From Bacteroidota bacterium (GTDB lineage Bacteria > Bacteroidota > Bacteroidia > Flavobacteriales_D > Crocinitomicaceae): 51,705 nt of DNA. A model generated the notes under the pieces. It made no database searches. It saw nothing but the letters and a program-made list of their open reading frames with translations, and was not told where the DNA came from. The stretch is from contig CANCJF010000004.1 of the NCBI GenBank assembly GCA_947378245.1, positions 1 to 51,705 on the forward strand. Reading direction: 5' to 3'. The translations under genes were made by a program, and so were the position numbers. Every line of letters begins with the position of its first letter. The stretch's first letter is position 1. This document shows, one piece after another, positions 1 to 9,424 of this stretch.

Positions 1-289
1 CATTCCCCCATTTGAATTTAGGCTTTTTCAAGTTAAAGGAAACGGTACCAATTTCTGCAAATAATCCAAATTTACTTTTCGGTTGAAATTTATAAATTGT
101 ACGGGTATCGATATACAAACTACTTGTGTCCGCAAAAGTATAGGTAGTCCCAATTGAATAGGTGAGACCTCTATTACTCAGGTTTCGATAATCTTTGGGT
201 CCACCAAAAAAGTCTTTTCTACTTTTTTTTTGAGCAATCACCGAACTAACACAAAGTAAGGAAAGTACAATTAGTAGAAAAGACTTCAT
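1..289 (-). CDS. Secreted protein of unknown function, N-terminal part only
   Basis: The reading frame begins with ATG at 289 and runs off the left window edge, so only about 96 residues are visible. The first 20 residues (MKSFLLIVLSLLCVSSVIAQ) form a clear signal peptide. The mature part alternates polar and aromatic residues (YSIGTTYTFADTSSLYIDTR), as in outer-membrane beta-strands. It lies 6 bases past the kmo stop in the same direction and could be read through from the kynU-kmo operon. No family is recognisable from this fragment; an outer-membrane or periplasmic location is inferred from the signal peptide and strand pattern only. Confidence 0.6.
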   Translation of the reverse strand, partial: MKSFLLIVLSLLCVSSVIAQKKSRKDFFGGPKDYRNLSNRGLTYSIGTTYTFADTSSLYIDTRTIYKFQPKSKFGLFAEIGTVSFNLKKPKFKWGN

Positions 290-295
290 ACGGTT

Positions 296-1633
296 TTATT
301 TTACTAACGAAAATAATTTTTCCATCACTTCTGGTGCATCCCAATTTTCGTGGATGTTGTCCATTTTCAAGATTTCAGCCATGATTGCATCTTGTGCTTT
401 TCCGTTTTTAATCGCTTGACTATAAGGGATATGGCTAAAAGTTACTTGCGAATACAATGGAATCCATTTTTCTGGATAGATTTTACTGAATTTCGCTTCT
501 ATTTTCTTTTGTAATAAGAAGTTAGGATCTGCTGTCAAATCACGCATTTCTACATAATTCTGCAAGGCTAAATCTAAAATTGCATTTCCTTCTGGAACTC
601 TTCTTTCAGAGAAACGTCCTAATAATCCATCCCAATTTCCATTTACCTCTTCATGCATTTCGTGGAATACTGTACAATCTTCAAACGCACAGTTCATTCC
701 TTGTCCGTAGAAAGGTACAATCGCGTGCGCTGCATCTCCAATTAATACAACATCTTCTTTGTAGTTCCAAGGTGTACAACGAACCATGATCAATGTAGAA
801 GTTGGATTTCCAAAATAATCGTCTAACAAAGTAGGCATTAATTGTACCGCATCTGGGAAGGTTTTATCAAAGAAATCAGAAACTTGTTCTCTCGTTTCTA
901 AACTTTCGAAAGAAACTTCCCCTTTCATAGGGAAGAACAAAGTACACGTAAAACTACCATCTAAATTTGCCAAAGCAATCATCATAAACTCGCCACGTGG
1001 CCAGATATGTAAACAGTTTTTGTCTAATTTGTGGGTTCCATCTTCATTTGCTGGAATCACCAATTCTTTGTATCCGTGGTCCAAGTATTTTTGAGAATAA
1101 TCGAACATCGTGCTTTTTTGCATACGCATACGTACTGCTGAAAATGCTCCATCGGTAGCAAATACTTTATCTACTTGGTGTTTTTCACGTTCGCCTGACT
1201 CTGAATTATCAAAAGTCAACGTATTCGTAGCTAAATCAATATCGTTACATTTTCTGTTGAAATGGTAGGAAATCGAAGGATATTGATCCGCTAAATTCAT
1301 TAATTTTTGGTTCAATCCTCCACGAGAAACAGAATAAATCGCTTCATCCTCTTTTCCATAAGGTTGGTAAGTCAATGTACCATCTAAAGCATGCATACAA
1401 CGTTTGTACATTGGAATAGCAATTTCGCGAATGTCATCTGCAATTCCTGCTAACTCTAATGCTTTCCATCCTCTGTGCGATAACGCTAAATTAATTGATT
1501 TTCCAGCAATCAATTTTGCTTTACGTAAATCAGGACGGCGCTCAAAAACGGATACTTCATATCCTTTTTTCGCCATTAATATGGCTTGCAAACTTCCTGC
1601 TAATCCTGCTCCTACTACTGCTATTTTTTTCAT
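296..1633 (-). CDS. kmo: Kynurenine 3-monooxygenase
   Basis: FAD-dependent hydroxylase that converts L-kynurenine to 3-hydroxykynurenine with NADPH and O2, in the oxidative route of tryptophan breakdown. The 445-residue protein starts with a Rossmann FAD-binding motif (GAGLAGS, residues 8-14). It carries the second FAD motif GDAAHAIVPFYGQGMN (299-314) and the GRFSERR segment (339-345) typical of the KMO family. Length fits bacterial KMOs. The gene is 11 bases downstream of kynU in the same direction, so the two should be co-transcribed. A probable downstream pathway enzyme (2-aminomuconate semialdehyde dehydrogenase) lies at 39056-40498. Confidence 0.95.
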   Translation of the reverse strand: MKKIAVVGAGLAGSLQAILMAKKGYEVSVFERRPDLRKAKLIAGKSINLALSHRGWKALELAGIADDIREIAIPMYKRCMHALDGTLTYQPYGKEDEAIYSVSRGGLNQKLMNLADQYPSISYHFNRKCNDIDLATNTLTFDNSESGEREKHQVDKVFATDGAFSAVRMRMQKSTMFDYSQKYLDHGYKELVIPANEDGTHKLDKNCLHIWPRGEFMMIALANLDGSFTCTLFFPMKGEVSFESLETREQVSDFFDKTFPDAVQLMPTLLDDYFGNPTSTLIMVRCTPWNYKEDVVLIGDAAHAIVPFYGQGMNCAFEDCTVFHEMHEEVNGNWDGLLGRFSERRVPEGNAILDLALQNYVEMRDLTADPNFLLQKKIEAKFSKIYPEKWIPLYSQVTFSHIPYSQAIKNGKAQDAIMAEILKMDNIHENWDAPEVMEKLFSLVK

Positions 1634-1644
1634 ATATTTTTTTT

Positions 1645-2925
1645 TTACGCCAATTCCACAATTGCATCCGCCAAATGTTTACCGAAATAATAAACATCTT
1701 CGAATGAATTATACAATGGAACTGGTGCTAAACGAATTACATTTGGTTCTCTCCAATCGGCAACAACTCCTGCTTCGCTTAATTTATCGAAAATTGCTTT
1801 TCCTTTTCCGTGTACTAACATGGATAATTGTGCTCCACGTTGCGCTTGATTGCGTGGTGTGATGATTTCAAACGTACACAAATCCTTATGTTTGTTAGAA
1901 ATATCATCGATGATAAATTCTAAATAGGCAGTCAACTGATCGCGTTTTGCACACAATTTTTCCATTCCTACTTCGTCAAAAATATCTAAGGAAGCCAAAT
2001 GTGCTGCCATCCCTAGTACAGGCGCATTACTCAATTGCCATCCTTCAGCACCTGGCATTGGTTGAAAACCTGGTTCCATCAAGAAACGAACCGATTTATC
2101 ATGACCCCACCATCCTGCAAAACGAGGTAATTCAGGTCTGTTTGCATGTCTTTCGTGCACATACATTCCTGAAACACCACCTGGCGATGAATTTAAATAT
2201 TTATAGGAACACCAAGCTGCGAAGTCAACACCCCAATCGTGTAATTTAAGGTGAATATTTCCAGCAGCATGAGCTAAGTCAAATCCTGCAATTGCTCCTA
2301 CAGCGTGAGCTGCTTCCGTGATTTTTTTCATGTCAAACAATTGACCAGAATAGTAGTTTACACCACCAATCATCACCAATGCTAATTCCTCACCAACTTC
2401 AGCAATTTTTGCTAAAATATCTTCTTCGTTGATTAAATGTTCTCCTTCTCTTGGTGCAATTTCAATCAAGTCTGTTGCTAAATCCAATCCGTGGAACTTA
2501 ATTTGCGATTCCAAGGCATATTGGTCACTTGGGAATGCTTTTGCCTCACAAATGATTTTTTTACGTTTTCCTTGAGGCGCGAAAAAAGACACCATTAACA
2601 AGTGTAAGTTTGTTGTCAATGAATGTGTTACAACCACTTCACCAGGCAATGCACCAACCACTTTCGCGATTTTCTCTGTTAAATTCTCGTGGTAACTAAA
2701 CCAAGGTCTTTTCCCATGAAAATGTCCTTCCACACCCCATTTTGCCCAATCGTCTAACTCTTGTTGGATGTAAGAACCAACAGATTTAGGTTGTAATCCC
2801 AAGGAATTTCCTGTGAAATAACGAACTTGATTTTCGTGAAATGTTGGTAAAAAGAAACGATCTCTGTACGCTCGTAATGAATCGTTTGCGTCTTGTTGTT
2901 GCGCGTATGAAAGTGTATTTTCCAT
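1645..2925 (-). CDS. kynU: Kynureninase
   Basis: PLP-dependent hydrolase that cleaves kynurenine or 3-hydroxykynurenine to anthranilate or 3-hydroxyanthranilate plus alanine. The 426-residue protein has the fold-type I aminotransferase pattern: [10 protein letters not shown] near residue 38, an aspartate in [10 protein letters not shown] (214-223) that would contact the PLP pyridine nitrogen, and the Schiff-base lysine in [12 protein letters not shown] (K242). It is the first gene of a two-gene operon with kmo. A perfect TAnnTTTG promoter element lies 56 bases upstream of the ATG. The pair indicates the 3-hydroxykynurenine branch leading to 3-hydroxyanthranilate. Confidence 0.95.
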   Translation of the reverse strand: MENTLSYAQQQDANDSLRAYRDRFFLPTFHENQVRYFTGNSLGLQPKSVGSYIQQELDDWAKWGVEGHFHGKRPWFSYHENLTEKIAKVVGALPGEVVVTHSLTTNLHLLMVSFFAPQGKRKKIICEAKAFPSDQYALESQIKFHGLDLATDLIEIAPREGEHLINEEDILAKIAEVGEELALVMIGGVNYYSGQLFDMKKITEAAHAVGAIAGFDLAHAAGNIHLKLHDWGVDFAAWCSYKYLNSSPGGVSGMYVHERHANRPELPRFAGWWGHDKSVRFLMEPGFQPMPGAEGWQLSNAPVLGMAAHLASLDIFDEVGMEKLCAKRDQLTAYLEFIIDDISNKHKDLCTFEIITPRNQAQRGAQLSMLVHGKGKAIFDKLSEAGVVADWREPNVIRLAPVPLYNSFEDVYYFGKHLADAIVELA

Positions 2926-2980
2926 GTTGAAAATAATAGTTGTAATACAATAAATAGGATTAATCTTAATTAATCGGTTT

Positions 2981-2988
2981 CAAAGATA
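2981..2988 (-). promoter_or_regulatory. -7 element of the kynU-kmo promoter
   Basis: On the minus strand this reads TATCTTTG, an exact match to the Bacteroidota -7 consensus TAnnTTTG, 56 bases before the kynU ATG. No clear -33 TTG is visible at the usual distance. Confidence 0.5.
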
Positions 2989-2991
2989 CAA

Positions 2992-3867
2992 TTAATTTAA
3001 TCTCTTTAAAACCTCTTGTATAAAACCATCCATTCTAGAAAATGCAAACCATTTCTTACCTAAATCTTTCAATGAGGCTCCTAGATGATACAGTTTTAAA
3101 CCATCAATAATTAAAAATCGATCATGTATATTTTTAATTTCTAAAATCGACAAACCTGTATACTGTTCATTAAACTTCATTCTATCAACCTCAAGTTGTC
3201 TTGAAATCTTATTAGTATATATTTTAACTTTTGTGTTTAATTTTTTTTTCGAAAAACTAACCAAAGTAATGTCATCTACATAATTATCTATTAAAATAAT
3301 TTCACTGTTTGCCTCTCTAATAATTTCATTAATAAAAATATATGAGTCAAAAATTTGACCATTGTAAAAGATGCCTTGATGCTGTTCTAAATTATTATTT
3401 TCTAACGCATTAAATATTTCGTCAAATTTAATTTCTGATTCAAATTGTTTTTTTTCTAGATAATTAATCCTTTGATCTAATTGTTGATTCATATTCAACA
3501 TTTTTCTCATTTGAATGAATGCATTAATTATTTGAATACTTATTTTAATTGCAATTTCACTTCTTAGAATTGCGGATAACATTGCAACACCGTGTTCTGT
3601 AAATACATATGGATTGCTTGATGAATGTTTTATATTCTTGAACCGGTCGCAATTTGCGACTAGTTCGATTCTTTCATTTGGTGTAAGTTGAAAATGATAA
3701 CCTTCAGGAAATCTTTGTGCATTTCGTTTTACTTGTTCATTTAATCTTTTGGTTTCAATTTGAAATAATTCTGCTAAATCTCTATCGACAATTACTTGTA
3801 AGTTTCTTATTGTAATTATCTTATTTTGAATTGAATGAATTTCTATTTCATTAATATTTTGTTCCAT
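2992..3867 (-). CDS. ORF6N domain protein with a C-terminal PLD-like region
   Basis: The N-terminal ~115 residues match the ORF6N domain, a DNA-binding module common in phage antirepressor-like proteins: IITIRNLQVIVDRDLAELF, then RFPEGYHFQLT and YVFTEHGVAMLSAILRS. A helical linker follows (about 120-155). The C-terminal part resembles a phospholipase D-like domain with one HxR-type motif (HDRFLIIDG) and the YHLGASLKDLGKKWFAF segment seen in many ORF6N proteins of bacteria. The 291 residues are intact. It is a single gene between kynU and hemL, with no phage genes beside it. Its role is unknown; defence or stress-linked regulation is plausible but not shown. Confidence 0.75.
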   Translation of the reverse strand: MEQNINEIEIHSIQNKIITIRNLQVIVDRDLAELFQIETKRLNEQVKRNAQRFPEGYHFQLTPNERIELVANCDRFKNIKHSSSNPYVFTEHGVAMLSAILRSEIAIKISIQIINAFIQMRKMLNMNQQLDQRINYLEKKQFESEIKFDEIFNALENNNLEQHQGIFYNGQIFDSYIFINEIIREANSEIILIDNYVDDITLVSFSKKKLNTKVKIYTNKISRQLEVDRMKFNEQYTGLSILEIKNIHDRFLIIDGLKLYHLGASLKDLGKKWFAFSRMDGFIQEVLKRLN

Positions 3868-3975
3868 AAATTTGATAATATTAAAATTACACTACATATT
3901 AAGTTAGTAAATAATATCATTTTCATCCAATATAAAACACTAAATTTACACCCACAATTTCAAATCAACTATCCT

Positions 3976-5265
3976 ATGAAAACAACAACTTCCGAAGCCT
4001 TATTTGCAACTGCAAAAAATTATTTTCCTGGTGGTGTAAATTCCCCAGTACGTGCTTTTAAATCGGTGGATGGATCGCCGTTGTTTATCAAAAAAGGAGC
4101 TGGTTGCCGTATTTGGGATGAAGATGATAATGAATTTGTGGATTTCTGTTGTAGCTGGGGGCCACTGATTTTAGGACATAATCACCCTGCTGTATACGAA
4201 AAAGTGGTTGCTACGATGCAAAATGGTACTAGTTTTGGTGCCCCAACACGTTTGGAAAATGAATTAGCAGAATTAATCCTTTCTCGCAACCCATTTATTG
4301 AAAAATTACGTTTTGTGAGTTCTGGTACAGAAGCGGTGATGTCGGCATTGCGTTTGGCACGTGGATATACCGGAAAAGATAAAGTTATCAAATTTGAAGG
4401 GTGTTACCACGGACATACAGATGCGATGTTGGTAAAAGCAGGAAGCGGTTTGATCACATTTGGGGCTTCATCAAGTGCGGGTGTTCCTGAAAGTTTCGCA
4501 CAAGAAACAATCGTTCTTCCATTAAATGATATTGAAGCATTAAAAACGTGTGTTGCAACCTATAAAAACGAAATTGCGTGTGCGATTATCGAACCAATTC
4601 CAGCAAATAATGGGTTGTTATTACAAGAAAAAACGTTCTTACTAGCCTTACGCCAAATTTGTACAGAAAACGGAATTTTATTATTCTTTGATGAAGTAAT
4701 CTCTGGTTTCAGGGTTGCTTTTTCAGGTGCTGCTGAACATTATAGTATCAAACCAGACATTGTTACATACGGTAAAATCATCGGTGGTGGTTTACCAGTA
4801 GGTGCGTATGGAGCAAGTAAAGAAATTATGGCGCGCATTTCTCCTGATGGAGATGTCTATCAAGCTGGAACATTATCAGGAAATCCAGTTGCAATGGCAG
4901 CAGGAATTGCACAATTAACAGAATGTGCTAAACCAGGTTTCTACGAGGAATTAGAAAAACGTACAGTAGATTTTATAGCACCAATCAATGCACACGCGAA
5001 AGCAAAAAATTACGAATTTGAAATTCATACTATTGGATCTATCTTTTGGTTGTCATTTGCAGGAAATAAAACCATTCGTCGTGCAGATGAGATCAATCCA
5101 GATATGACAGGATTCAAACATTTACACCACGCTTTATTGGAAGTTGGGGTGTATTTAGGTCCAAGTGGATATGAAGTAGGTTTTGTTTCACAAGCACATA
5201 CTCCTGAGATTTTAGCAGAAGTTGCTGTGAAATTTTGCCAAGCATTAGATGTGATTTACGGGTAG
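3976..5265 (+). CDS. hemL: Glutamate-1-semialdehyde 2,1-aminomutase
   Basis: PLP enzyme that converts glutamate-1-semialdehyde to 5-aminolevulinate, the tetrapyrrole precursor in the C5 pathway. The start is set at the ATG at 3976, giving 430 residues, because the preceding in-frame sequence is AT-rich and not conserved in character, while PGGVNSPVRAF (18-28) is the family's N-terminal signature. Other motifs are SSGTEA (115-120), EGCYHGHTDA (141-150), FFDEVISGFR (237-246) and the PLP lysine in TYGKIIGGGLPVG (K267). It is monocistronic. It supplies heme, which the heme oxygenase at 48309-48902 would consume, but there is no regulatory link in the sequence. Confidence 0.96.
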   Translation: MKTTTSEALFATAKNYFPGGVNSPVRAFKSVDGSPLFIKKGAGCRIWDEDDNEFVDFCCSWGPLILGHNHPAVYEKVVATMQNGTSFGAPTRLENELAELILSRNPFIEKLRFVSSGTEAVMSALRLARGYTGKDKVIKFEGCYHGHTDAMLVKAGSGLITFGASSSAGVPESFAQETIVLPLNDIEALKTCVATYKNEIACAIIEPIPANNGLLLQEKTFLLALRQICTENGILLFFDEVISGFRVAFSGAAEHYSIKPDIVTYGKIIGGGLPVGAYGASKEIMARISPDGDVYQAGTLSGNPVAMAAGIAQLTECAKPGFYEELEKRTVDFIAPINAHAKAKNYEFEIHTIGSIFWLSFAGNKTIRRADEINPDMTGFKHLHHALLEVGVYLGPSGYEVGFVSQAHTPEILAEVAVKFCQALDVIYG

Positions 5266-5449
5266 ATTTTTTTACACAAAGTAAAAAAGAGGTCTGTGAA
5301 GTAGATGGTGGAATTAGAGGTCACAGAGATTTTTTAACTTTGTTAGAAAACAGAATCTCAAAAAAACGCTGAGAAAATAGATTCTAAATTTCATTTATTT
5401 TGTTTTGTACGGATTAATTTTATAAATTAGTACGTATAATTAACTTGTA

Positions 5450-5707
5450 ATGGACACAAAACTCACACTCAAACTGGATAAATTTGTAGTGGAAGGAGCA
5501 AAAGAATATGCTTCTTCACACAATAAAAGTTTATCTCGTTTAATAGAATCCTATTTAAAGTCTTTACTGAATAATGAGAATCAGCCTACTGAGGAAGATT
5601 TTGAAATTACTCCTTTTGTTAAAAGTCTAAAATCTGGGGTGAAAATTCCGAAAGATTTTGACGATAAAAAGGGCTATGGTGACTACTTATCAGAAAAGTA
5701 TACATAA
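5450..5707 (+). CDS. DUF6364-type antitoxin of a PIN toxin pair
   Basis: This 85-residue protein opens with a ribbon-helix-helix-like segment (KLTLKLDKFVVEGAKEYA, then NKSLSRLIESYLKSLL), typical of the DUF6364 antitoxins found beside PIN toxins in Bacteroidota. The acidic C-terminal tail probably wraps the toxin. Its stop codon overlaps the toxin start by one base (TAATG), so translation is probably coupled. Just upstream, 5407-5434 holds an imperfect inverted repeat with a TAATTT core and a TACGTA hexamer, a possible autoregulatory operator. That operator call is weak. Confidence 0.75.
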   Translation: MDTKLTLKLDKFVVEGAKEYASSHNKSLSRLIESYLKSLLNNENQPTEEDFEITPFVKSLKSGVKIPKDFDDKKGYGDYLSEKYT

Positions 5708-6135
5708 TGGATACACTTTTTTTAGACACCAACGTTGTCATTGATTTACTTGGTGAACGTGAAGATTTTTATGATGCAATCGCTAAAATAGTTTCTCTCG
5801 CTGATAAAGGGAAAGTCAAACTTACGGTTTCAGCACTGACTTATTCTACTGTATTTTATGTCCTTACTCGTTTTGAATCCAAAGAAATTGTAAAAGAAAA
5901 GATACGAAAATTTAAGATAATTGCTAAAACAGCAGATTTAACAGATAAAATTATTGATAAAGGATTAGCATCTAAATTTACTGACTTTGAAGACGCATTA
6001 CAGTATTATTGTGCGCTTAAATCTGGAAGTTCAATGATATTAACAAGAAATGAAAAAGATTTTAAGTCCTCCGAAATTCCAGTTTTTAACCCAAACGAAT
6101 ATTTAAGTAGACTACTATCGAATCCTCAACGATAA
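5707..6135 (+). CDS. PIN-domain ribonuclease toxin (VapC-like)
   Basis: A 142-residue PIN domain protein, probably an RNase that is neutralised by the upstream antitoxin. The first acidic residue lies in MDTLFLDTNVVIDLL (D7). The central acidic cluster is in FTDFEDALQYYCA, and the last in ILTRNEKDF, giving the usual PIN set of metal-binding aspartates and glutamates. Its 3' end overlaps the convergent dehydrogenase gene by ten bases, so the two transcripts would be complementary there. Length is normal and there is no sign of decay. Confidence 0.85.
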   Translation: MDTLFLDTNVVIDLLGEREDFYDAIAKIVSLADKGKVKLTVSALTYSTVFYVLTRFESKEIVKEKIRKFKIIAKTADLTDKIIDKGLASKFTDFEDALQYYCALKSGSSMILTRNEKDFKSSEIPVFNPNEYLSRLLSNPQR

Positions 6136-7064
6136 AACGCCAATATTTTATCGGCAAGTACATCACTTAATTTATAATAACTTTCTGTCGTCCAACCTCC
6201 CACATGTGGGGTTAGGATGACTTTCTCAGATGCGATTAGTTCTTGAAAGACGGATAAGCGTTCACTGTCTGAAAAATTCTCAAAACTTGCTTTTTCAAAT
6301 TCAAGAACGTCCAATCCAGCACCTTTCACTTGACCCTTTGAAATGGCATTCAATAATGCTTGCGTATCCACAATTTTACCTCTAGAAAGGTTTAATAGGT
6401 AGATTGGTTTTGCAAGCGATTCAAAAAAGTGTTCATTGACCCAATAGAGCGTTTCTTCATTTTGCGGAATGTGAAAACTAATGACATCAGCTTCTTGATA
6501 GAGTTGTTCTAAAGACACTTGCGTTACGAAATCATCTGTAAGATTGTCTACGTATTTATCATAGACTAACACCTTTGAATCAAATCCGCGTAGTTTTTTA
6601 GCAAAAGCACGACCATTGTTTCCATAACCAATGATTCCAACGGTTTTTCCATCCAATTCTTCTCCACGATTTCCTTCACGATCCCAAATCCCTTTTCGAA
6701 CTTGTTGGTCTCCTTGTATAAACTTATTAAGTAACGCTAATAACATTCCTAATGCATGTTCCCCAACTGCATTTCGATTGCCTTCAGGAGCATTAAACAG
6801 CTGAATGTTACGTTCGCGAGAATAGGCTTCATCGATATTTTCCATACCAGCTCCTGAGCGAGCAATGAATTGTAATTTTGGAGCGTATTTTAAGAAAGCT
6901 TCGTACATAGGAAAACGAGAACGAATGACGATTCCAACAGCATTTTGTAATAAGGAATGACATGTTTCTAAATCAGATTTTGTAGCATCTATACATTGAA
7001 ATCCTTCGCTGGTTAAGCGTTCTTCTAAAATTGGATGGACTGTATCTAAAAAAACAACTTGCAT
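6126..7064 (-). CDS. D-2-hydroxyacid dehydrogenase, phosphoglycerate dehydrogenase-like
   Basis: An NAD-dependent dehydrogenase of the D-isomer-specific 2-hydroxyacid family, about 312 residues and without an ACT regulatory domain. It has the family's substrate loop (ARSGAGMENID), the nucleotide-binding motif GIIGYGNNGRAF (near 144-155), the catalytic arginine in NLSRGKIVD, a glutamate in LDVLEFE, and the catalytic histidine in TPHVGG. It may act on 3-phosphoglycerate (serine synthesis) or another 2-oxo acid; the sequence does not settle this. The ATG at 7064 overlaps the upstream gene's stop (TGATG), indicating translational coupling. A GTG one codon earlier is possible. Confidence 0.85.
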   Translation of the reverse strand: MQVVFLDTVHPILEERLTSEGFQCIDATKSDLETCHSLLQNAVGIVIRSRFPMYEAFLKYAPKLQFIARSGAGMENIDEAYSRERNIQLFNAPEGNRNAVGEHALGMLLALLNKFIQGDQQVRKGIWDREGNRGEELDGKTVGIIGYGNNGRAFAKKLRGFDSKVLVYDKYVDNLTDDFVTQVSLEQLYQEADVISFHIPQNEETLYWVNEHFFESLAKPIYLLNLSRGKIVDTQALLNAISKGQVKGAGLDVLEFEKASFENFSDSERLSVFQELIASEKVILTPHVGGWTTESYYKLSDVLADKILAFYR

Positions 7065-8740
7065 CACTTGCGTACTTCTTGACCTTTTGAATATGTTTTA
7101 TCTAAAATGATCTTACCTGTGGAGTCGAACATACGAAATTTACCCTCTTTTAGTCCATTTTTATATTCAGATTCAGAAATTTTTTCACCTCTGCGACCAA
7201 ATTGGGTCATTAATCCAGCTAATTTTCCATCCTTGTAATTCGTAATAACAGCTGGCAATATGCCGCCAGGTAAGTAATCCACCCATTTACCATCTTTTTC
7301 ATCGTTTATATAATGTCCTTCTTCAGTTAAGGCATAATCTTTCATGGAATAAGACGCGTGATATCCATGACGTACACTTTCTTTCACTTTTCTACCTTTT
7401 GTAAAGCCATAATCGATTGGTGCAGCTTTTTCTAAGATTTTATAGGTGTTGATGTCTTCTACTTTTCCATTGTCATAGTATTTCGTCCATTTCCCTACTT
7501 TATACCCTTCTTTGTAGAATCCAGTTAAGGTAACTGTCCCATCCATAGCCCAAGAATGCCATAGTCCATGTAATAGACCGTCTTCAAACGTAGATTGATT
7601 TTTTAATGTAGAGTTTTGCCAAAAGTTTTTCCAAATCCCTTCTTCCTTTCCCTTGACGTATTTCCCTGTCATCAATAAAGTTCCATCCTCATACCACGTT
7701 TCCCATAAACCATCTTTCAAATCGTTGGAGTAGGTTCCAGCTTTAAATAATTTCTTGTTTTCGTAGTAATATTCCCATTTACCCTCGCGCTTATCTTGTT
7801 TGTAAAAAGCTTTGTAAGAAACTTCTCCGGTAGGGTAGTAATAGATCCAATTTCCATCTTGCTTATTGTTGACAAAAGTTCCCTCCATGTCTTTCCCCCC
7901 TTTGTTGGTATACCAAAACCACTTTCCTTCTTTTTTCCCAGCGACATAATTTCCGGTTACATTCAGTACTTTGGTGTCATAGAAGTAGGAGTAAGGTCCT
8001 TCTAATAAACCATTTTTATAATTACTGATTTTTTCTAAGTCACCTGTATAGTAGAAATATTTCCATTCACCATCTTTTCGTTCTTGTTTGAAGAATCCCG
8101 TCAAAAACAAATACCCATTGATACTTCTTTCCTCAAATATACCATCGCGTAACCCTTCTTTGTAATTATATACTTCTTTGACTTTTCCATTCGGGTAATA
8201 GGTTGTTTTGTTTCCTGTTCCATTTTTGATAGTACGTGTATGTAATGAATCATCATTCCAAAAATCTTTCACCATACAGATGGTATCTATATATTCTTCA
8301 ACCGATTGTTCACGACCATCCATATAATATTTTCTCCAAATACCAAATGGTCTCCCATTTTTGTATTTCCCTTCTACAACTAGTGTTCCATTTTCCACCC
8401 ATTCGCGGTAAATCGAATCTTGTTTATCTAGTTTAAAATACCCTTCTTGGCGTGGTTTTCCATTCGCATATTTTAAGAAAATTTGACCATGTAATTTTTC
8501 GCGGTAATAAGTGCGAATTTCTTCAATGTCACCAAACTCGTTGTAATATTCCCATTTTCCATGTTTATCTCGTGTTTCTCCTAATCGATCTTTGTAATAG
8601 GATCCAACTGACTGAATTTTAGTTTTTTTAAAATCCCAAAACAATTTATCTTTTTCAGTTAAATTTTCTTTTTTAACAGTTTGAGCGTTAGAAACTAAAG
8701 AGAAACATAACACTAGTAAAACAAGAATTTTTTCAAACAT
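7064..8740 (-). CDS. Secreted YwqK/MORN-like repeat protein
   Basis: A 558-residue protein with a signal peptide (first ~19 residues ending SNAQ). It is built almost wholly from about 20-25-residue repeats of the type G.W..YY.nG......Y.nG...G.W, for example REGKWEYYYENKKLFKAGTY and EGIWKNFWQNSTL. These match YwqK-type and MORN-like repeats, which form extended beta structures. Such proteins are usually annotated as YwqK family antitoxin-like proteins, but no toxin partner is visible, so that name says little. The next gene (dehydrogenase) is translationally coupled. Location is probably periplasm or cell surface; function unknown. Confidence 0.75.
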   Translation of the reverse strand: MFEKILVLLVLCFSLVSNAQTVKKENLTEKDKLFWDFKKTKIQSVGSYYKDRLGETRDKHGKWEYYNEFGDIEEIRTYYREKLHGQIFLKYANGKPRQEGYFKLDKQDSIYREWVENGTLVVEGKYKNGRPFGIWRKYYMDGREQSVEEYIDTICMVKDFWNDDSLHTRTIKNGTGNKTTYYPNGKVKEVYNYKEGLRDGIFEERSINGYLFLTGFFKQERKDGEWKYFYYTGDLEKISNYKNGLLEGPYSYFYDTKVLNVTGNYVAGKKEGKWFWYTNKGGKDMEGTFVNNKQDGNWIYYYPTGEVSYKAFYKQDKREGKWEYYYENKKLFKAGTYSNDLKDGLWETWYEDGTLLMTGKYVKGKEEGIWKNFWQNSTLKNQSTFEDGLLHGLWHSWAMDGTVTLTGFYKEGYKVGKWTKYYDNGKVEDINTYKILEKAAPIDYGFTKGRKVKESVRHGYHASYSMKDYALTEEGHYINDEKDGKWVDYLPGGILPAVITNYKDGKLAGLMTQFGRRGEKISESEYKNGLKEGKFRMFDSTGKIILDKTYSKGQEVRK

Positions 8741-8749
8741 AATCGTAGG

Positions 8750-9388
8750 TTAAAAATTTTTAAGAATTCCTTGAAGTAATAAAACTACTCCAAACAAAAA
8801 TAAGATGGATCCGGTAATTCGATTCAATGAACCTAATAACTGATCGGTTATAAAGGGACGAAGTTTTTTAGCTCCAATTATTTTTAGTACATCAATGGAA
8901 AAAAATGTAATTAATAAAACACCAATAAATAGGATATTATCTAACCAGCTATCTACTCCATGTTCAGTCCCTAGAGCCATGACACTAAACCAATAGAATA
9001 TCACCATTGGATTCACTAAATTTAGCATTAAACCTTTCAAAAATTGGATTAAATAATCTTTAGAGGTATGATTGGTGTTTACTATTTCTTCTTGTGATTG
9101 AATTTTTGATTTTTTAAAAAAAGAGACAAATCCATAAATAATAAAGAGTCCTCCACTGATTGCTTTTAACAATTCAGTATGTTTTCCTTCAATTAATTTT
9201 GCAACTTCACTATAGAAAATGTAGGCAATTGCAATATAAATCAAATCACTAATTAAAATCCCTAAATCAAAAGCTAGAGCTGATTTAACTCCTTTTTTAA
9301 TACTTGTTTCTAGGAGTAAAAAAAAAGCAGGACCAATCATTAAACTTAAAATTAATCCAGTAAAGATGGCTTTGAATACTAATTCCAT
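8750..9388 (-). CDS. LysE/RhtB family amino-acid exporter
   Basis: A 212-residue inner-membrane protein with about six hydrophobic helices. The N-terminus (IFTGLILSLMIGPAFFLLLE) matches the LysE family, in which this segment normally reads G...a..PGP. The central NLVNPMVIFYWFS is the second family signature, where asparagine and proline are conserved. LysE/RhtB proteins export amino acids or related metabolites by proton exchange. The gene is followed nine bases later by the YwqK-like gene in the same direction. The substrate cannot be told from the sequence. Confidence 0.85.
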   Translation of the reverse strand: MELVFKAIFTGLILSLMIGPAFFLLLETSIKKGVKSALAFDLGILISDLIYIAIAYIFYSEVAKLIEGKHTELLKAISGGLFIIYGFVSFFKKSKIQSQEEIVNTNHTSKDYLIQFLKGLMLNLVNPMVIFYWFSVMALGTEHGVDSWLDNILFIGVLLITFFSIDVLKIIGAKKLRPFITDQLLGSLNRITGSILFLFGVVLLLQGILKNF

Positions 9389-9424
9389 ATATGATTGATT
9401 ATTTTAACAAAGATATTTTTTTTG

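Noticed and set aside
1404-1862. A 152-codon plus-strand ORF across the kynU-kmo junction
   Set aside because: Both opposite-strand genes are clear family members and this frame shows no domain or promoter.
7064-8740. The YwqK-like protein as part of a toxin-antitoxin system
   Set aside because: The name is inherited from databases; no toxin gene is adjacent and the protein is a long secreted repeat protein.
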